Shown: positions 7,296 to 14,936, numbered from the stretch's first letter. The stretch is 64,000 nucleotides of DNA from Pullichristensenella sp963930055 (GCA_963930055.1 CAWVKS010000005.1:62001-126000), one strand, 5' to 3'. Program-made: numbers and translations. Notes: generated from the sequence alone by a model not told the origin.

Positions 7296-8357
7296 TCACA
7301 TGGCCGTCATCCGTTCAAACCGGGCTTCCATCGCCTTGCCTGCGTTGTTCACGAGCGTTTCGTCGCAATGGATGTATGTTCGCAGCGCCATGCGTTCGTC
7401 TTCATGGCCCGCGATGGCTTGAATGGTCTTCAGGTCTACGCCTTCGCGGTTCAAGGCGGTCAAATACGTGTGCCTGCCGATGTAGGGCGTCATGCCGTGT
7501 ACGTCGATGGTGCGCTTGATCCGCTCCCATGCGCGCTTGTGCGCCTGTTCGGTGTAGGGCTCGCCCTCGCGGTTGATGATAAAACCTTCTTCGCCGCATG
7601 GTTCGAGGGATTTCAGCAGGCGGGGCGAAAGCGGTATACTCCTTACGCCCGCTTTCGTCTTTGTATCGCCGATGATCGCTTTGTTTTTGCAAAACGCGAT
7701 AGCCCTGCGGATGTGGATGATCCCTTCATCGGGGGAAATATCCTCCCACCGCAGGCCGTATATCTCGCCGGGGCGCATGCCTGTGAACATCAAACACGCC
7801 ATGAACATCCTGTCGTTTTGATTCTGCAAGTCGGGAATGTGAGCGATGATGTCCGCAACTTCTTTGTCTGTCAAGGCCCTGCGCTTCTCTACGCGCGTAG
7901 CCGGATTAAATATCTTTCTGGAAGCCATGGGGTTCTTTGCGATGAGCCCATCGTCAAAAGCAGCTTGAAACACCTGCCCGAGGATGTTCATCAAGTCGCG
8001 CATATAAGACTTGGAATAGTCTTTCCGCTCGTTCAAGAACGTCTGGATGTCGAACACTGTAATCTCTGCAATGGGCTTTTGCCCAAAGGCGGGCAAAATG
8101 TGCTTTTTCAGCTTGCATTCATACTGCGAAAGCGCCTTTGGTTTCAGCTTCGGACGTTTGTATACTGAAAACCAATTTTGCAGGTATTCGCCGAAACTCA
8201 CCGGGGCGGGCTGATCTTCTTTCCGTTCGCCATGCGCTTTGAGGCTGAAAATGGATTCATGCAGTTCGTCTATCGTCTGCCCTACTGCCCAACGGTAAAC
8301 CGCTTGCCCGTGTTCGTCTGTTCCCACTTTCACGCGCTGCTTGTATTTATATCCCAT
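7296..8357 (-). CDS. Tyrosine recombinase (phage-type integrase)
   Basis: A 353-residue integrase. There is an N-terminal arm-binding segment, a core-binding SAM-like domain (about 60-160, FGEYLQNWFSVYKRPKLKPKALSQY) and a catalytic domain (about 170-345). The catalytic Arg lies in TGMRPGEIYGLRW. The second box reads PYIGRHTYLT, so the usual first His of HxxR is Tyr. The third box is AGHED and the nucleophile Tyr is in RTYIHCDE. It lies 194 bp from the tRNA 3' end and reads toward it, the usual position for the gene that catalyses insertion at attL. It appears intact, unlike many other genes of the element. Confidence 0.95.
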   Translation of the reverse strand: MGYKYKQRVKVGTDEHGQAVYRWAVGQTIDELHESIFSLKAHGERKEDQPAPVSFGEYLQNWFSVYKRPKLKPKALSQYECKLKKHILPAFGQKPIAEITVFDIQTFLNERKDYSKSYMRDLMNILGQVFQAAFDDGLIAKNPMASRKIFNPATRVEKRRALTDKEVADIIAHIPDLQNQNDRMFMACLMFTGMRPGEIYGLRWEDISPDEGIIHIRRAIAFCKNKAIIGDTKTKAGVRSIPLSPRLLKSLEPCGEEGFIINREGEPYTEQAHKRAWERIKRTIDVHGMTPYIGRHTYLTALNREGVDLKTIQAIAGHEDERMALRTYIHCDETLVNNAGKAMEARFERMTAM

Positions 8358-8426
8358 CGTTTTTGCTCCTTTCGATTCACATGGGATATATTCATCCGTT
8401 GTGCAGTTTTCAAGGTTCGCTTCGCC

Positions 8427-8534
8427 CTACAAACCGTCAAGCCATGCGTCAACTTGCGCATGGATGTAATCGCGCAGGACGGTTATAGTATACGGGTCGA
8501 GTTTTCTTCCTGTCAAGGGATGATGTTTGTTCAT
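8427..8534 (-). CDS. 35-residue protein upstream of the integrase gene
   Basis: ATG at 8534 is preceded by CGGAGGAA with suitable spacing, and the frame runs for 35 codons to TAG (MNKHHPLTGRKLDPY...VDAWLDGL). It sits between the HTH-protein gene and the integrase gene on the same strand. The product is unknown; the position is where many elements carry an excisionase, but it is shorter than known excisionases. Support is the ribosome binding site and context only. Confidence 0.5.
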   Translation of the reverse strand: MNKHHPLTGRKLDPYTITVLRDYIHAQVDAWLDGL

Positions 8535-8591
8535 GTGTCGTTCCTCCGTAGTTTTTTGGCTCATGGGTTCAGAAGGGTTTAGAAGCCTGCT

Positions 8592-9317
8592 TCAGAATGG
8601 GCTATCGTCTTCCATGAGGGATTCAAATTCTCTGTCTCGTGGTATGTCGTACTGGGGTTCATAAGTCCATAACCCCATGCTCTTATTATTATACTTATGA
8701 TTATTGTTATACTCATGGTTATATTCATTGTCATATTCATCGTTATCTTCATAGTTATCATCAGTATCATCATTGGATTCATTCTTATATTTGTCTCTTT
8801 GTTCTATAAATTCTCTTTTAGGCGGCGCTTTGAGTGCGCCGCCATTATCCATAGTGTTTATATTATTATAATTATTATATAAGCACGAGGGCGCATAACC
8901 ATCGTTGGTTATGGCCCCCTCATCATCACCTTCTTTGCTTTTTCGCGTCGCCCGCTTGATGGTACTTTTGGAAGCGCCTGTCGCCTTGGCGATCTCATCC
9001 AGCGACTTTCCATCTTCGTGCATGCGCTGGATTTCGTCGTGGTCATATATGTGCGGCCTGCCTCCCGCTTGTCCATATCTCGCCGCCTTGAAGCCGTCTT
9101 CCCTTCGTTGGTGCGAATATTCGATATTGCGATACATCCCCATAAGGTACAGGTCAACGTCTGGGTCTTCGGGTTTTTCGCCATACAGTCCATACCGTGC
9201 CAAAGCGCGGCGGCACTCCAATTCCATCTGTTCCCCTTTTCGCTCGCCGATCGCTTGAAGCACTTCTTCGAACGAGTTGAAATACGTGAATCCCTTTTCC
9301 CGCTGATATTGAGCCAT
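8592..9317 (-). CDS. HTH protein with Asn/Asp-rich tail, element-encoded
   Basis: A 241-residue protein starting at ATG 9317 after GGAGGAATTTAGAC. Residues 1-75 carry MELECRRALARYGLYGEKPED, related to the same segment of the gene at 9381-9817. Residues about 92-122 form a resolvase-type helix-turn-helix (HDEIQRMHEDGKSLDEIAKATGASKSTIKRA). The remainder is low-complexity Asn, Asp and Tyr, coded by an AT-rich stretch. The layout resembles replication or regulatory proteins of Clostridia phages and integrative elements. Precise function is unknown. Confidence 0.75.
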   Translation of the reverse strand: MAQYQREKGFTYFNSFEEVLQAIGERKGEQMELECRRALARYGLYGEKPEDPDVDLYLMGMYRNIEYSHQRREDGFKAARYGQAGGRPHIYDHDEIQRMHEDGKSLDEIAKATGASKSTIKRATRKSKEGDDEGAITNDGYAPSCLYNNYNNINTMDNGGALKAPPKREFIEQRDKYKNESNDDTDDNYEDNDEYDNEYNHEYNNNHKYNNKSMGLWTYEPQYDIPRDREFESLMEDDSPF

Positions 9318-9380
9318 GTCTAAATTCCTCCGTGTGTTCCTTGCTGTCCATTGTTCGCCAGAGGCGGCTATGTCGCCGCC

Positions 9381-9817
9381 TCATCTCCATCGCTTTATCA
9401 TCCTCGGCATGAGCGTCCTTGGCTTCATGCCGCTGAAGCAATTCTTGGGGCGCACTTTCAAAGCGTGGTAGACGCTGGGCGCGGTCGCCCCTGTCTCTTC
9501 CCTGATCTCGCGCAGTGTCTTTCCTTCCTCGCGCAGGCGTATGAGTTCGGCATAGTCGTACTTCCGTGTATTCTCGCGTGCTTTGGCCTTGGCCTGTTCT
9601 TCCTTGAGCCGCTTTTCTTCTTCCGCCTGCCGGTCGATCTCGAAGCGGATCGCCGCAATGCGCGATGATATTTCCTTGTCCTCGGGCAATGTGCCGTTGA
9701 GCGCGTAGTCCGCAACAGCCCTCGGCAGTTCAGTTCCATGGCGTTTCCGTCCGTCTCGCCGATGTAGCGCAGCGTCTTTTCCGCAGTTTCGGTGATGGTA
9801 TACTGTTTCTTGTTCAT
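9381..9817 (-). pseudogene. HTH protein paralogous to the 8592-9317 product, frameshifted
   Basis: The ATG at 9817 has an excellent ribosome binding site (GGGGAGGAAGACGA). It opens MNKKQYTITETAEKTLRYIG and then needs one extra base near 9718-9728 to continue as CRRAVADYALNGTLPEDKE. The restored frame reads to a stop at 9381 and gives 145 residues. It ends with an HTH segment (YAELIRLREEGKTLREIREETGATAPSVYHAL). The frameshift is supported because the paralogue at 8592-9317 has MELECRRALARYG at the same point. The start overlaps the restored stop of the preceding gene as ATGA. It is either a real pseudogene or an assembly error. Confidence 0.75.
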
Positions 9818-10252
9818 TCGTCTTCCTCCCCGCCGTCGAGGTCGAAAGGCGCTTCGTCTTCTTCCTCGGGCATGTCCTGTTCTTCGTTCGGTTCTTCTTC
9901 GTCTTCCTCGGCATGTCCTGTTCTTCGTTCGGTTCTTCTTCGTCTTCCTCGGGCATGGGTTCGTTTTCCTTGGGCTTTGCTGGTTCCTCGAAGATGGGCT
10001 TGCCCTTCTCGCCGCAGAATTGCACGATGTCCTTTTGCAGCTTGTAGCGCTTGCTCTCCACCTTCGGCAGCTTGTTCCCCTCGGGATGGTGCTTTTGATC
10101 TCCGTCACCTGCGCGGCCATGGGGTACTGCTTGCAAATTTCGTCGAGCGTGTTTGCAATATTGGGGTCGCTGGTATACACGCCCGCTTCCTGTGTCTCGC
10201 CGCGCATGGTAATCGTGGTCATCTCGTATTGTCCCTTGTAACATTCAATCAT
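9814..10252 (-). pseudogene. Element protein with Glu-rich 14-residue repeats, frameshifted twice
   Basis: Starts at ATG 10252 (MIECYKGQYEMTT), overlapping the stop of the preceding gene. A base is missing near 10085-10095: the restored frame reads KSTHPEGNKLPKVESKRYKLQKD across the break. A second base is missing at about 9909 inside a tandem DNA repeat. One unit (9869-9909) is 41 bp while its neighbour (9910-9951) is 42 bp and encodes EEDEEEPNEEQDMP. With both bases restored the length is 146 residues and the stop overlaps the next ATG as ATGA, strong support for the reconstruction. Function unknown. Confidence 0.72.
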
Positions 10253-10511
10253 GCGCTTTCGCCTGCCTTTCGGCGGCAATGCAGCGTGATGATGCCATGT
10301 CGGCGACCGGGTCGCAGCGGTCAAAGTTCACCTGATAGATGGAATAACTGTCGCCGTCGAGCGCAAATTCATCGCCCCTGCATATCGTACGCGTATCTTC
10401 GTTGAGCGGAAGCAGGAACAGCGGTTCCCCGAGAACGAGTGTTCCCATGTCCTGCTTCTGGAAGCTGTCCTGCGCGGCACTGTGGGCAAGCAGGTCTGTG
10501 CAGATGGTCAT
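10245..10511 (-). CDS. Unknown 88-residue element protein
   Basis: The ATG at 10511 lies 8 bases after AGGAGG and overlaps the stop of the upstream gene (ATGA). The product (MTICTDLLAHSAAQDSF..., ending KAHD) has no recognised domain. It contains a short beta-rich stretch (TRTICRGDEFALDGDSYSIYQVNF). It appears intact and lies in a tightly packed leftward operon. No function can be assigned. Confidence 0.65.
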   Translation of the reverse strand: MTICTDLLAHSAAQDSFQKQDMGTLVLGEPLFLLPLNEDTRTICRGDEFALDGDSYSIYQVNFDRCDPVADMASSRCIAAERQAKAHD

Positions 10512-10940
10512 CTCCCTTGCCTCCTGAACGACATGCCCGAGGCTGTCCGCTTTCCGGGGGTATTTGTGGGTGATGCGGGAATGCGCGCGTTCAGCAGCAG
10601 CGGTTCGCAGGCGTAACAATCCACTTGCCGGGTGACTTCGGGAATGAGATACGCCCCTTCCCCTTCGATGTCAAGAATGTCGCCGCAGCGGATGGGGGTC
10701 TTCAGCGATACGCGCAGCAGCTTCGCCCCCCGCCGCTTTGCCGTCTGCGTGGAACGCGCAGCGGATGGCCTGCTCGCCGTTGAGCGTGGCGTTGTACGTG
10801 TGGCCGGGTACGTTCGTGGCAAGGTAGTTGTCATAGTTGCTTCGGATGGTGGGCGGTACGTAAAACAGCATGCTTCCCTGTTGCCATGCGCTGTTGAATA
10901 CCGGCGGCCACGATGTTTCAAATTTGGGTCCGTTTGTCAT
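10508..10940 (-). pseudogene. Unknown element protein, one frameshift
   Basis: Starts at ATG 10940 with AAAGGAA upstream (MTNGPKFETSWPPVF). The frame breaks at a run of six C on the plus strand (10726-10731). With five, the product continues DGKAAGAKLLRVSLKTPIRCG to a stop at 10508, giving 143 residues and an ATGA overlap with the next gene. There is a C-terminal CYAC motif. It is the first gene of the left operon and lies just downstream of a palindromic candidate operator at 10995. Function unknown. Confidence 0.7.
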
Positions 10941-10994
10941 AAGCAATGATTCCTTTCCGGGCGGTTCTGTTGTGATGGGTCTGTATGAGTGAAT

Positions 10995-11009
10995 ACACTT
11001 AAAAAGTGT
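10995..11009. promoter_or_regulatory. Candidate RHH operator (palindrome)
   Basis: ACACTTAAAAAGTGT: inverted arms ACACTT/AAGTGT with a 3-base spacer. It lies upstream of the left operon (10940 to 7296) and matches the motifs around the ribbon-helix-helix gene. Confidence 0.6.
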
Positions 11010-11040
11010 GTTTCTGAAACGAGCCTCAAAATGGCCCCAT

Positions 11041-11152
11041 GTAACGCTTTAGACCCCCTGTTTTGGGGGTAGACGATATTTTTATCGCACTTCCCAAAAC
11101 CGGCTTTGAAAACGCCTGCGGCACAGGGCTTCTTGAAGCCCTAAAGCGTTAC
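11041..11152. other. Multi-hairpin structure enclosed by a perfect 12-bp inverted repeat
   Basis: GTAACGCTTTAG (11041-11052) and CTAAAGCGTTAC (11141-11152) are perfect inverted copies 88 bp apart. Inside are the hairpins ACCCCC-TGTTTT-GGGGGT (about 11053-11070), CGATA-TTTT-TATCG (about 11075-11088) and AGGGCTT-CTTG-AAGCCCT (11125-11142). The last overlaps the right arm by two bases. It lies between two element genes and overlaps the stop of the Cys_rich_VLP gene. It could be a structured RNA, a transfer or replication origin, or a complex terminator. Confidence 0.6.
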
Positions 11153-11586
11153 GCGATACCCCTGTTTTGCGCCGCCAGCTTTTCGCGGCGCTTTCGCACC
11201 CGTTCAGCGGTCTTCTTTTTGCGTTCGATGGCTCCGCAATCGGGGCAATAGATTTGGCGGTTGTTGGCAGGAAAAAAGTCGTTTCCGCAGCGCGGGCAAT
11301 TCTTCAGACTGGTTCTCTGGATGAGCGTGGCATACAATTCCTTGTCGAGCGGAAGGACGCACTGTTTGAAGTATTCGCAGGCAACGCCTGAGGCGTTGAT
11401 CTGAAAACAGGGTTTATCGGTCATAACACACACTCTGCCGTCGTCATAGCAGTTCGCGCACTCGTTCCGCGCCAGCGCTTTCAATGCGCGCAAGGTCGAT
11501 TTTGCAAGAGGCGTGTAATTTCCGAACAGGCGTCTTGCCTCGGGCATGCGGTGATATTCTCGCAGCTGTTTCCGGGGTTTGGTCAT
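11149..11586 (-). CDS. Cys_rich_VLP-family protein
   Basis: A 145-residue protein from ATG 11586, chosen because AAGGAG precedes it by about 8 bases. It carries the family's layout: an N-terminal Cys cluster (RNECANCYDDGRVCVMTDKPC), then CEYFKQCVLPLDKELYATL, then a zinc ribbon (CPRCGNDF and YCPDCG) followed by an Arg/Lys-rich tail. Proteins of this family occur in Clostridia conjugative and integrative elements. Their role is not established; nucleic-acid binding through the ribbon is likely. The gene is intact. Confidence 0.85.
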   Translation of the reverse strand: MTKPRKQLREYHRMPEARRLFGNYTPLAKSTLRALKALARNECANCYDDGRVCVMTDKPCFQINASGVACEYFKQCVLPLDKELYATLIQRTSLKNCPRCGNDFFPANNRQIYCPDCGAIERKKKTAERVRKRREKLAAQNRGIA

Positions 11587-11612
11587 AGCGTCATCTCCTT
11601 CGCGGAAGGGGC

Positions 11613-11973
11613 TTATATACGCCCCCACTTCTTGCGCCTCTGTTCTTCCTGCTGTTTGTTGTAGTCATCCCGAAGGGCTTGCAGTTCTTTGGCATTTTGC
11701 TTGCCAGTTCGTAAAACTCCGTTCCCCTCCGCCTGCTTTGCAAACTTTTCCTGCACAAGTTCCTCGAGCAGGGTCTTGAATAGACCAAATTGACTAATCA
11801 TGTCGCCACAATATTCTAACGCTTTGGCGTGGGCTTCCGGGCCTTCATGCTTCGCTTCCGCGATGAGATCGCGGCACTGTTCCGTCGTGTAGTTCTCATA
11901 CGCCTTGATGACCCTGATGATCTCGCCAATGTTCGTGGTGCCTTTGGTGTTCCGAGTGGTTCGTAGTAGCCAT
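11613..11973 (-). pseudogene. Unknown helical element protein, frameshifted near its start
   Basis: ATG 11973 opens MATT, after which one surplus A (plus-strand TT at 11960-11961) shifts the frame. Removing it gives TTRNTKGTTNIGEIIRVIKAYENY and a continuous 119-residue product ending KKWGRI. The sequence is mostly helical and charged, with a QQEEQRRKK tail. A second compensating pair of shifts near the middle is possible but unproved. No family recognised. Confidence 0.6.
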
Positions 11974-12040
11974 ATATTTTACCTGCTTTCATTGATTTGC
12001 CTATTGTTGTTATTGACTTTTGTGGGGATGAGGAAGACTG

Positions 12041-12382
12041 TCATGCTTCTTCCTCATCGGGGTAAAGGTCGAAGGTTTCTTCCATGGTCGGAAGTTCCTC
12101 GGGCCATTCTTCAACACATTCGAGGAAGCGGTTATCGGTGTTGTTCATCTGGGCGAGCAGCTTCGGGGTGTTCATGACGTAATCCCTGAATGCGTGTTTC
12201 ACCGTGTCGAGCGCAAGGACGCGCGTTTCTATCCATTTCCCGGCTTCGCGCAGGGCTTCTTCGCGTTCGGCTTCGCCCTTCACGCATGCCGCCAGATTCG
12301 CCATGTCTGCGGCTGCATCGACAACATAGTCTTCGTAGGATTCGAGCGCGCGCGTCAGTTCAAAGATGTTCGTAGGGATCAT
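12041..12382 (-). CDS. Unknown 113-residue helical element protein
   Basis: The ATG at 12382 follows AAAGGCGG. The product is acidic and predicted helical (FELTRALESYEDYVVDAAADMANLAACVKGEAERE) with an acidic end (YPDEEEA). It looks intact. Its start overlaps the stop of a possible extended frame of the upstream zinc-ribbon gene. No domain recognised. Confidence 0.65.
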   Translation of the reverse strand: MIPTNIFELTRALESYEDYVVDAAADMANLAACVKGEAEREEALREAGKWIETRVLALDTVKHAFRDYVMNTPKLLAQMNNTDNRFLECVEEWPEELPTMEETFDLYPDEEEA

Positions 12383-12496
12383 AGCGGTTCCGCCTTTCCT
12401 TGGTTTTGTCCGTGGTTTTGATGGATTTGCAGATGAGTTTTGGGGAATTTGTCGTGGATTTGCTCACAAAGTTTCACCGTTTTCCATGAGATTTTG

Positions 12497-12679
12497 TCAA
12501 TGCCAGATGGCCGAAGAACGCTTCTTCTCGCGCTCGCGTTCTTCCGAGCGGCGCTTGGCGATGGCTGAGGAACGCTCCCTGCGCATCTTGCCGCACTTCG
12601 GGCAGTATTTTTGATTCCTGCCCGTAGGTTCAAACGCGCGTTTGCAGATGGCGCAGGCCTTCGTCTGCTCCGTGGTCAT
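12497..12679 (-). CDS. Small zinc-ribbon protein
   Basis: A 60-residue protein with CAICKRAF, then YCPKCGK, then an Arg/Glu-rich tail. This resembles the C-terminal ribbon of the Cys_rich_VLP protein at 11149-11586. AGGGAGG lies just upstream of ATG 12679. A frame continuing to 12379 overlaps the next ATG, so the present end may itself be the result of a one-base insertion that truncated a protein of about 99 residues. Role unknown, presumably nucleic-acid binding. Confidence 0.6.
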   Translation of the reverse strand: MTTEQTKACAICKRAFEPTGRNQKYCPKCGKMRRERSSAIAKRRSEEREREKKRSSAIWH

Positions 12680-12753
12680 GGGGCTTCACCTCCCTTCGCA
12701 GGTCAAAATGCGCGAGTTCGTGGGGGTAAAATGGGGATGGCGTTCAACCCTCT

Positions 12754-12891
12754 ACACTTAAATAGGCACCCCGTTTTTCGAGAATGACACCTTAGTGCTT
12801 TGTTAAATTTTATTTGCACATATATCAAACCGCATCTCCATTGACCGAAATGCTTAGTAGCAAACTCCGCACCCTCTCACTTAAATAAGTG
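12754..12891. promoter_or_regulatory. Two candidate RHH operators upstream of the central element operon
   Basis: ACACTTAAA at 12754-12762 (half-site) and CACTTAAATAAGTG at 12878-12891 (palindrome). They lie in the otherwise gene-free 280-bp gap between the resolvase and zinc-ribbon genes. No convincing -35/-10 pair was found here. Confidence 0.5.
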
Positions 12892-12961
12892 CCATTTTTC
12901 GCCAAAAAACAAACACGCTCAAAAATTTAACACTTTATTGCTTTCTTTTGCTTCTCACAAG

Positions 12962-13523
12962 CTACAGCCCCAATTCCTTCACGCGCCGATAGAAGGTGTT
13001 GCGCTTCAGCCCCGTCCTGCGCATGGCCTCCACCGCCGTGATCTTCCCTTCGCGCCATTCCCTGCATGCGGCCTTGAGCGCGTCCATGTCGTACTTCACC
13101 GGCGCGCGGCCTTTGTATTTGCCCTGCGCCTTGGCAAGCGCTATGGCCCTCCGCCTGTCGCTCCAATATCTGCTCGCGCTCCAACACTAGATCGCGTGTT
13201 AAGATGGTCAGCATGAAGCGCCCCTGCGCCGTCTGCGTGTCGATGTTCTCCTTCAGGCTCACGAAAGCGACATCCATCTCTTGCAGCTTCGCCACAAGGG
13301 AAAGCAGGTCGCGTGTGTTGCGCGCGAAGCGGCTGATGCTTTCCACAATGAGCGTATCGCCCTCGCGCAGGAACGCAAAGCAGGCTTTGAGGCTGGGGCG
13401 GTCTGTGTCCTTGCCGCTTTGGTGGTCGATGAACACTTTGCGCACGTCCTCGGGCATCGCCACTTCCTGCCGTCCCGTGTTCTGCCGGATGGTGGAAACG
13501 CGAATGTAGCCCACTTTTGCCAT
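12962..13523 (-). pseudogene. Serine recombinase/resolvase, frameshifted
   Basis: ATG 13523 follows GGGAGGG. The catalytic domain starts MAKVGYIRVST (nucleophile Ser) and contains VESISRFARNTRDLL and FMLTILTRDLVLEREQILERQAEG. Then one extra base (plus-strand GG at 13145-13146) shifts the frame. Removing it restores IALAKAQGKYKGRAP and a C-terminal HTH (AMRRTGLKRNTFYRRVKELGL) ending at 12962, 186 residues in all. As read, the catalytic domain is intact but the DNA-binding domain is lost. This may be a true inactivation or a sequencing error. Confidence 0.85.
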
Positions 13524-13636
13524 GTGGTTCCCTCCCTTCTGTCGCTTTGAAGTCCCTTCCCGGCGGATATGTCGCAAAACACCGGGAAGGAACGCTTGTG
13601 CGATGGTTTCAGGCTCCCTCCGCCTGTCGCTCTGGA

Positions 13637-14008
13637 CTACGCCTCATCGAGACACAGTTGCGGGTTGCCGCCGAAGGGATACAGGAAGTCCTTGCCCGTG
13701 GGTTCGGGGTAGCCGTAGCAGTATGTACTATTCATGTCCAGTTCGTCCACGTCGGGCATTCCCTCGGGAAGCTGGAACATCTGCGCCACTTCCTCCGCGC
13801 GCCCCTGCGCTTCCTGCCATACATCTTCCCGGCTTTCGATGATGTGCAGAAACGCCGTGCGCACGTTGTTGAGAAGGGAAAGGCTCTCGTATGGCTCGCT
13901 CTTGTAGTTGGGCATTTTGTCGATGAGTTCGCGGTATTCCTCTACGGCCAGTTCTTCAAAGGCTTTGTATACGCGCTTGATGTCGTCGATGGTCACAGTC
14001 ACAGCCAT
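13637..14008 (-). CDS. Unknown element protein, tandem paralogue A
   Basis: A 123-residue protein from ATG 14008 with GAAAGGAG upstream. It aligns loosely with the adjacent upstream gene: an ITxDDIxRVY-like opening, a TAFLxxI segment and a PEGMPDVDEL segment near residue 85. The C-terminus is unique (YPEPTGKDFLYPFGG). It is intact and cotranscribed. No family recognised. Confidence 0.65.
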   Translation of the reverse strand: MAVTVTIDDIKRVYKAFEELAVEEYRELIDKMPNYKSEPYESLSLLNNVRTAFLHIIESREDVWQEAQGRAEEVAQMFQLPEGMPDVDELDMNSTYCYGYPEPTGKDFLYPFGGNPQLCLDEA

Positions 14009-14023
14009 GGTGTCATGCTCCTT

Positions 14024-14326
14024 TCATTCTTCGTCGTTTGGAAACAGCGTTGCAAGCAGGTCATCCGGGTTCGGTTGCATGCCCTTCGGCCAGCGCAGGG
14101 CGGCGCACAGGTCTATGAGTTCTTCCGCTGTCATCACCTCCGTATCGAAGTTGTCCCCGATGAATCCGAGAAACGCCGTGTTGATGTGGAAAAGGCTCTT
14201 GTATAAGAATGCCTGCCTTTCTTCATCCTCCCGGCTTTCCTCATACGGGCCTTGCAGATAGGCGCTGATCTGTCCGTATACGCGCAGGATTTCTTCCAGC
14301 GTGATACCGCCCGTGCAACTTTCCAT
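14024..14326 (-). CDS. Unknown element protein, tandem paralogue B
   Basis: A 100-residue protein from ATG 14326 with GGAAAGGGAAAA upstream. It shares with paralogue A the pattern ITLEEILRVY, NTAFLGFI, AEELID and PKGMQPNPDDLL, in the same order and spacing. It is likely a tandem duplication that has diverged. No function is known. Confidence 0.65.
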   Translation of the reverse strand: MESCTGGITLEEILRVYGQISAYLQGPYEESREDEERQAFLYKSLFHINTAFLGFIGDNFDTEVMTAEELIDLCAALRWPKGMQPNPDDLLATLFPNDEE

Positions 14327-14373
14327 CGTTTTCCCTTTCCGGGGCGCGATGGACGCGCCCCCTCGTCGTTTTG

Positions 14374-14643
14374 TTACTGCACGCAGAAGCGGCGATAGAC
14401 CGTGTTCTTCGTGAATTGCCGGGCGATGTCCGGGAACGCCTTGCGGAAGGCCGCCGTGTCAAAGCGGCTGGAAGATACGCTTTGATACGTCAGCTTGTAT
14501 TCCCCCGCGATGAGCAGTTCGCATTCGCCCATGCTGTCCTTCAGGGCTGTTTCCAGTTCCCCGATCTCCCCGTCGAGTTCTTCCCGCATGCGCTTGAGTT
14601 CCTTTAACTCCCGCGCCTTGGCCTGCACTTCCGTAATAGTCAT
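14374..14643 (-). CDS. Coiled-coil element protein with SRFDT...FTK...RRF tail
   Basis: ATG 14643 follows AGAAGGGAGACAGGGCA. The 89-residue product has an N-terminal coiled coil (KARELKELKRMREELDGEIGELETAL). Its C-terminus (SSSRFDTAAFRKAFPDIARQFTKNTVYRRF) matches a motif I associate with small proteins in the replication region of Clostridia prophages; this recollection is not verified here. It is the first gene of the right leftward operon, downstream of the promoter at 14805-14833. A longer frame to 14814 lacks a start signal and is not used. Confidence 0.7.
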   Translation of the reverse strand: MTITEVQAKARELKELKRMREELDGEIGELETALKDSMGECELLIAGEYKLTYQSVSSSRFDTAAFRKAFPDIARQFTKNTVYRRFCVQ

Positions 14644-14804
14644 TGCCCTGTCTCCCTTCTGCGTGTCGGTCGTTCCCGCCTTGCCGTGGTCAAGGGCGGC
14701 GCGTCTTGCGTGGTGTTGTACTTCACTCGTTGGGCATCCTTCACAGGTACGACCGCCGCCGCCTCGCTGAAGCATTGTCTTGCTTCCCTTGACCTCATGG
14801 CTGT

Positions 14805-14833
14805 ATTGTAGCACACTTAAACAGTACAGTCCA
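14805..14833 (-). promoter_or_regulatory. Leftward promoter with a candidate RHH half-operator in its spacer
   Basis: TGGACT (14833-14828) and TACAAT (14810-14805) with a 17-bp spacer. The spacer contains ACACTTAAA (plus strand 14813-14821), so a bound repressor would block RNA polymerase. Confidence 0.6.
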
Positions 14834-14892
14834 TTGACGAAATTTACAATGTTTAAGTGTATATCTTGGTTGATCTATACACTTGTTAAGTG
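14813..14892. promoter_or_regulatory. Operator cluster between divergent promoters
   Basis: Three copies of the ACACTTAAA motif: 14813-14821, 14852-14860 (inverted, TTTAAGTGT) and the palindrome ACACTTGTTAAGTG at 14879-14892. The last overlaps the -35 of the rightward promoter. Confidence 0.65.
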
Positions 14893-14911
14893 CTTTGATC
14901 TGTGGTATACT
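14883..14911 (+). promoter_or_regulatory. Promoter of the ribbon-helix-helix gene
   Basis: TTGTTA (14883-14888) and TATACT (14906-14911) with a 17-bp spacer. The -35 lies inside the palindromic operator, which suggests autoregulation. Confidence 0.65.
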
Positions 14912-14936
14912 AAGGTATAAGGTGGTGAAGTATATC

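Noticed and set aside
9381..13523. Programmed ribosomal frameshifting as the cause of the broken frames
   Set aside because: The breaks lie in unrelated genes, in both directions, without common slippery heptamers or downstream structures; random indels or sequence errors explain them better.
14644..14814. N-terminal extension of the coiled-coil element protein
   Set aside because: The upstream frame lacks a start signal and covers the -10 of the leftward promoter, whereas ATG 14643 has a good ribosome binding site.
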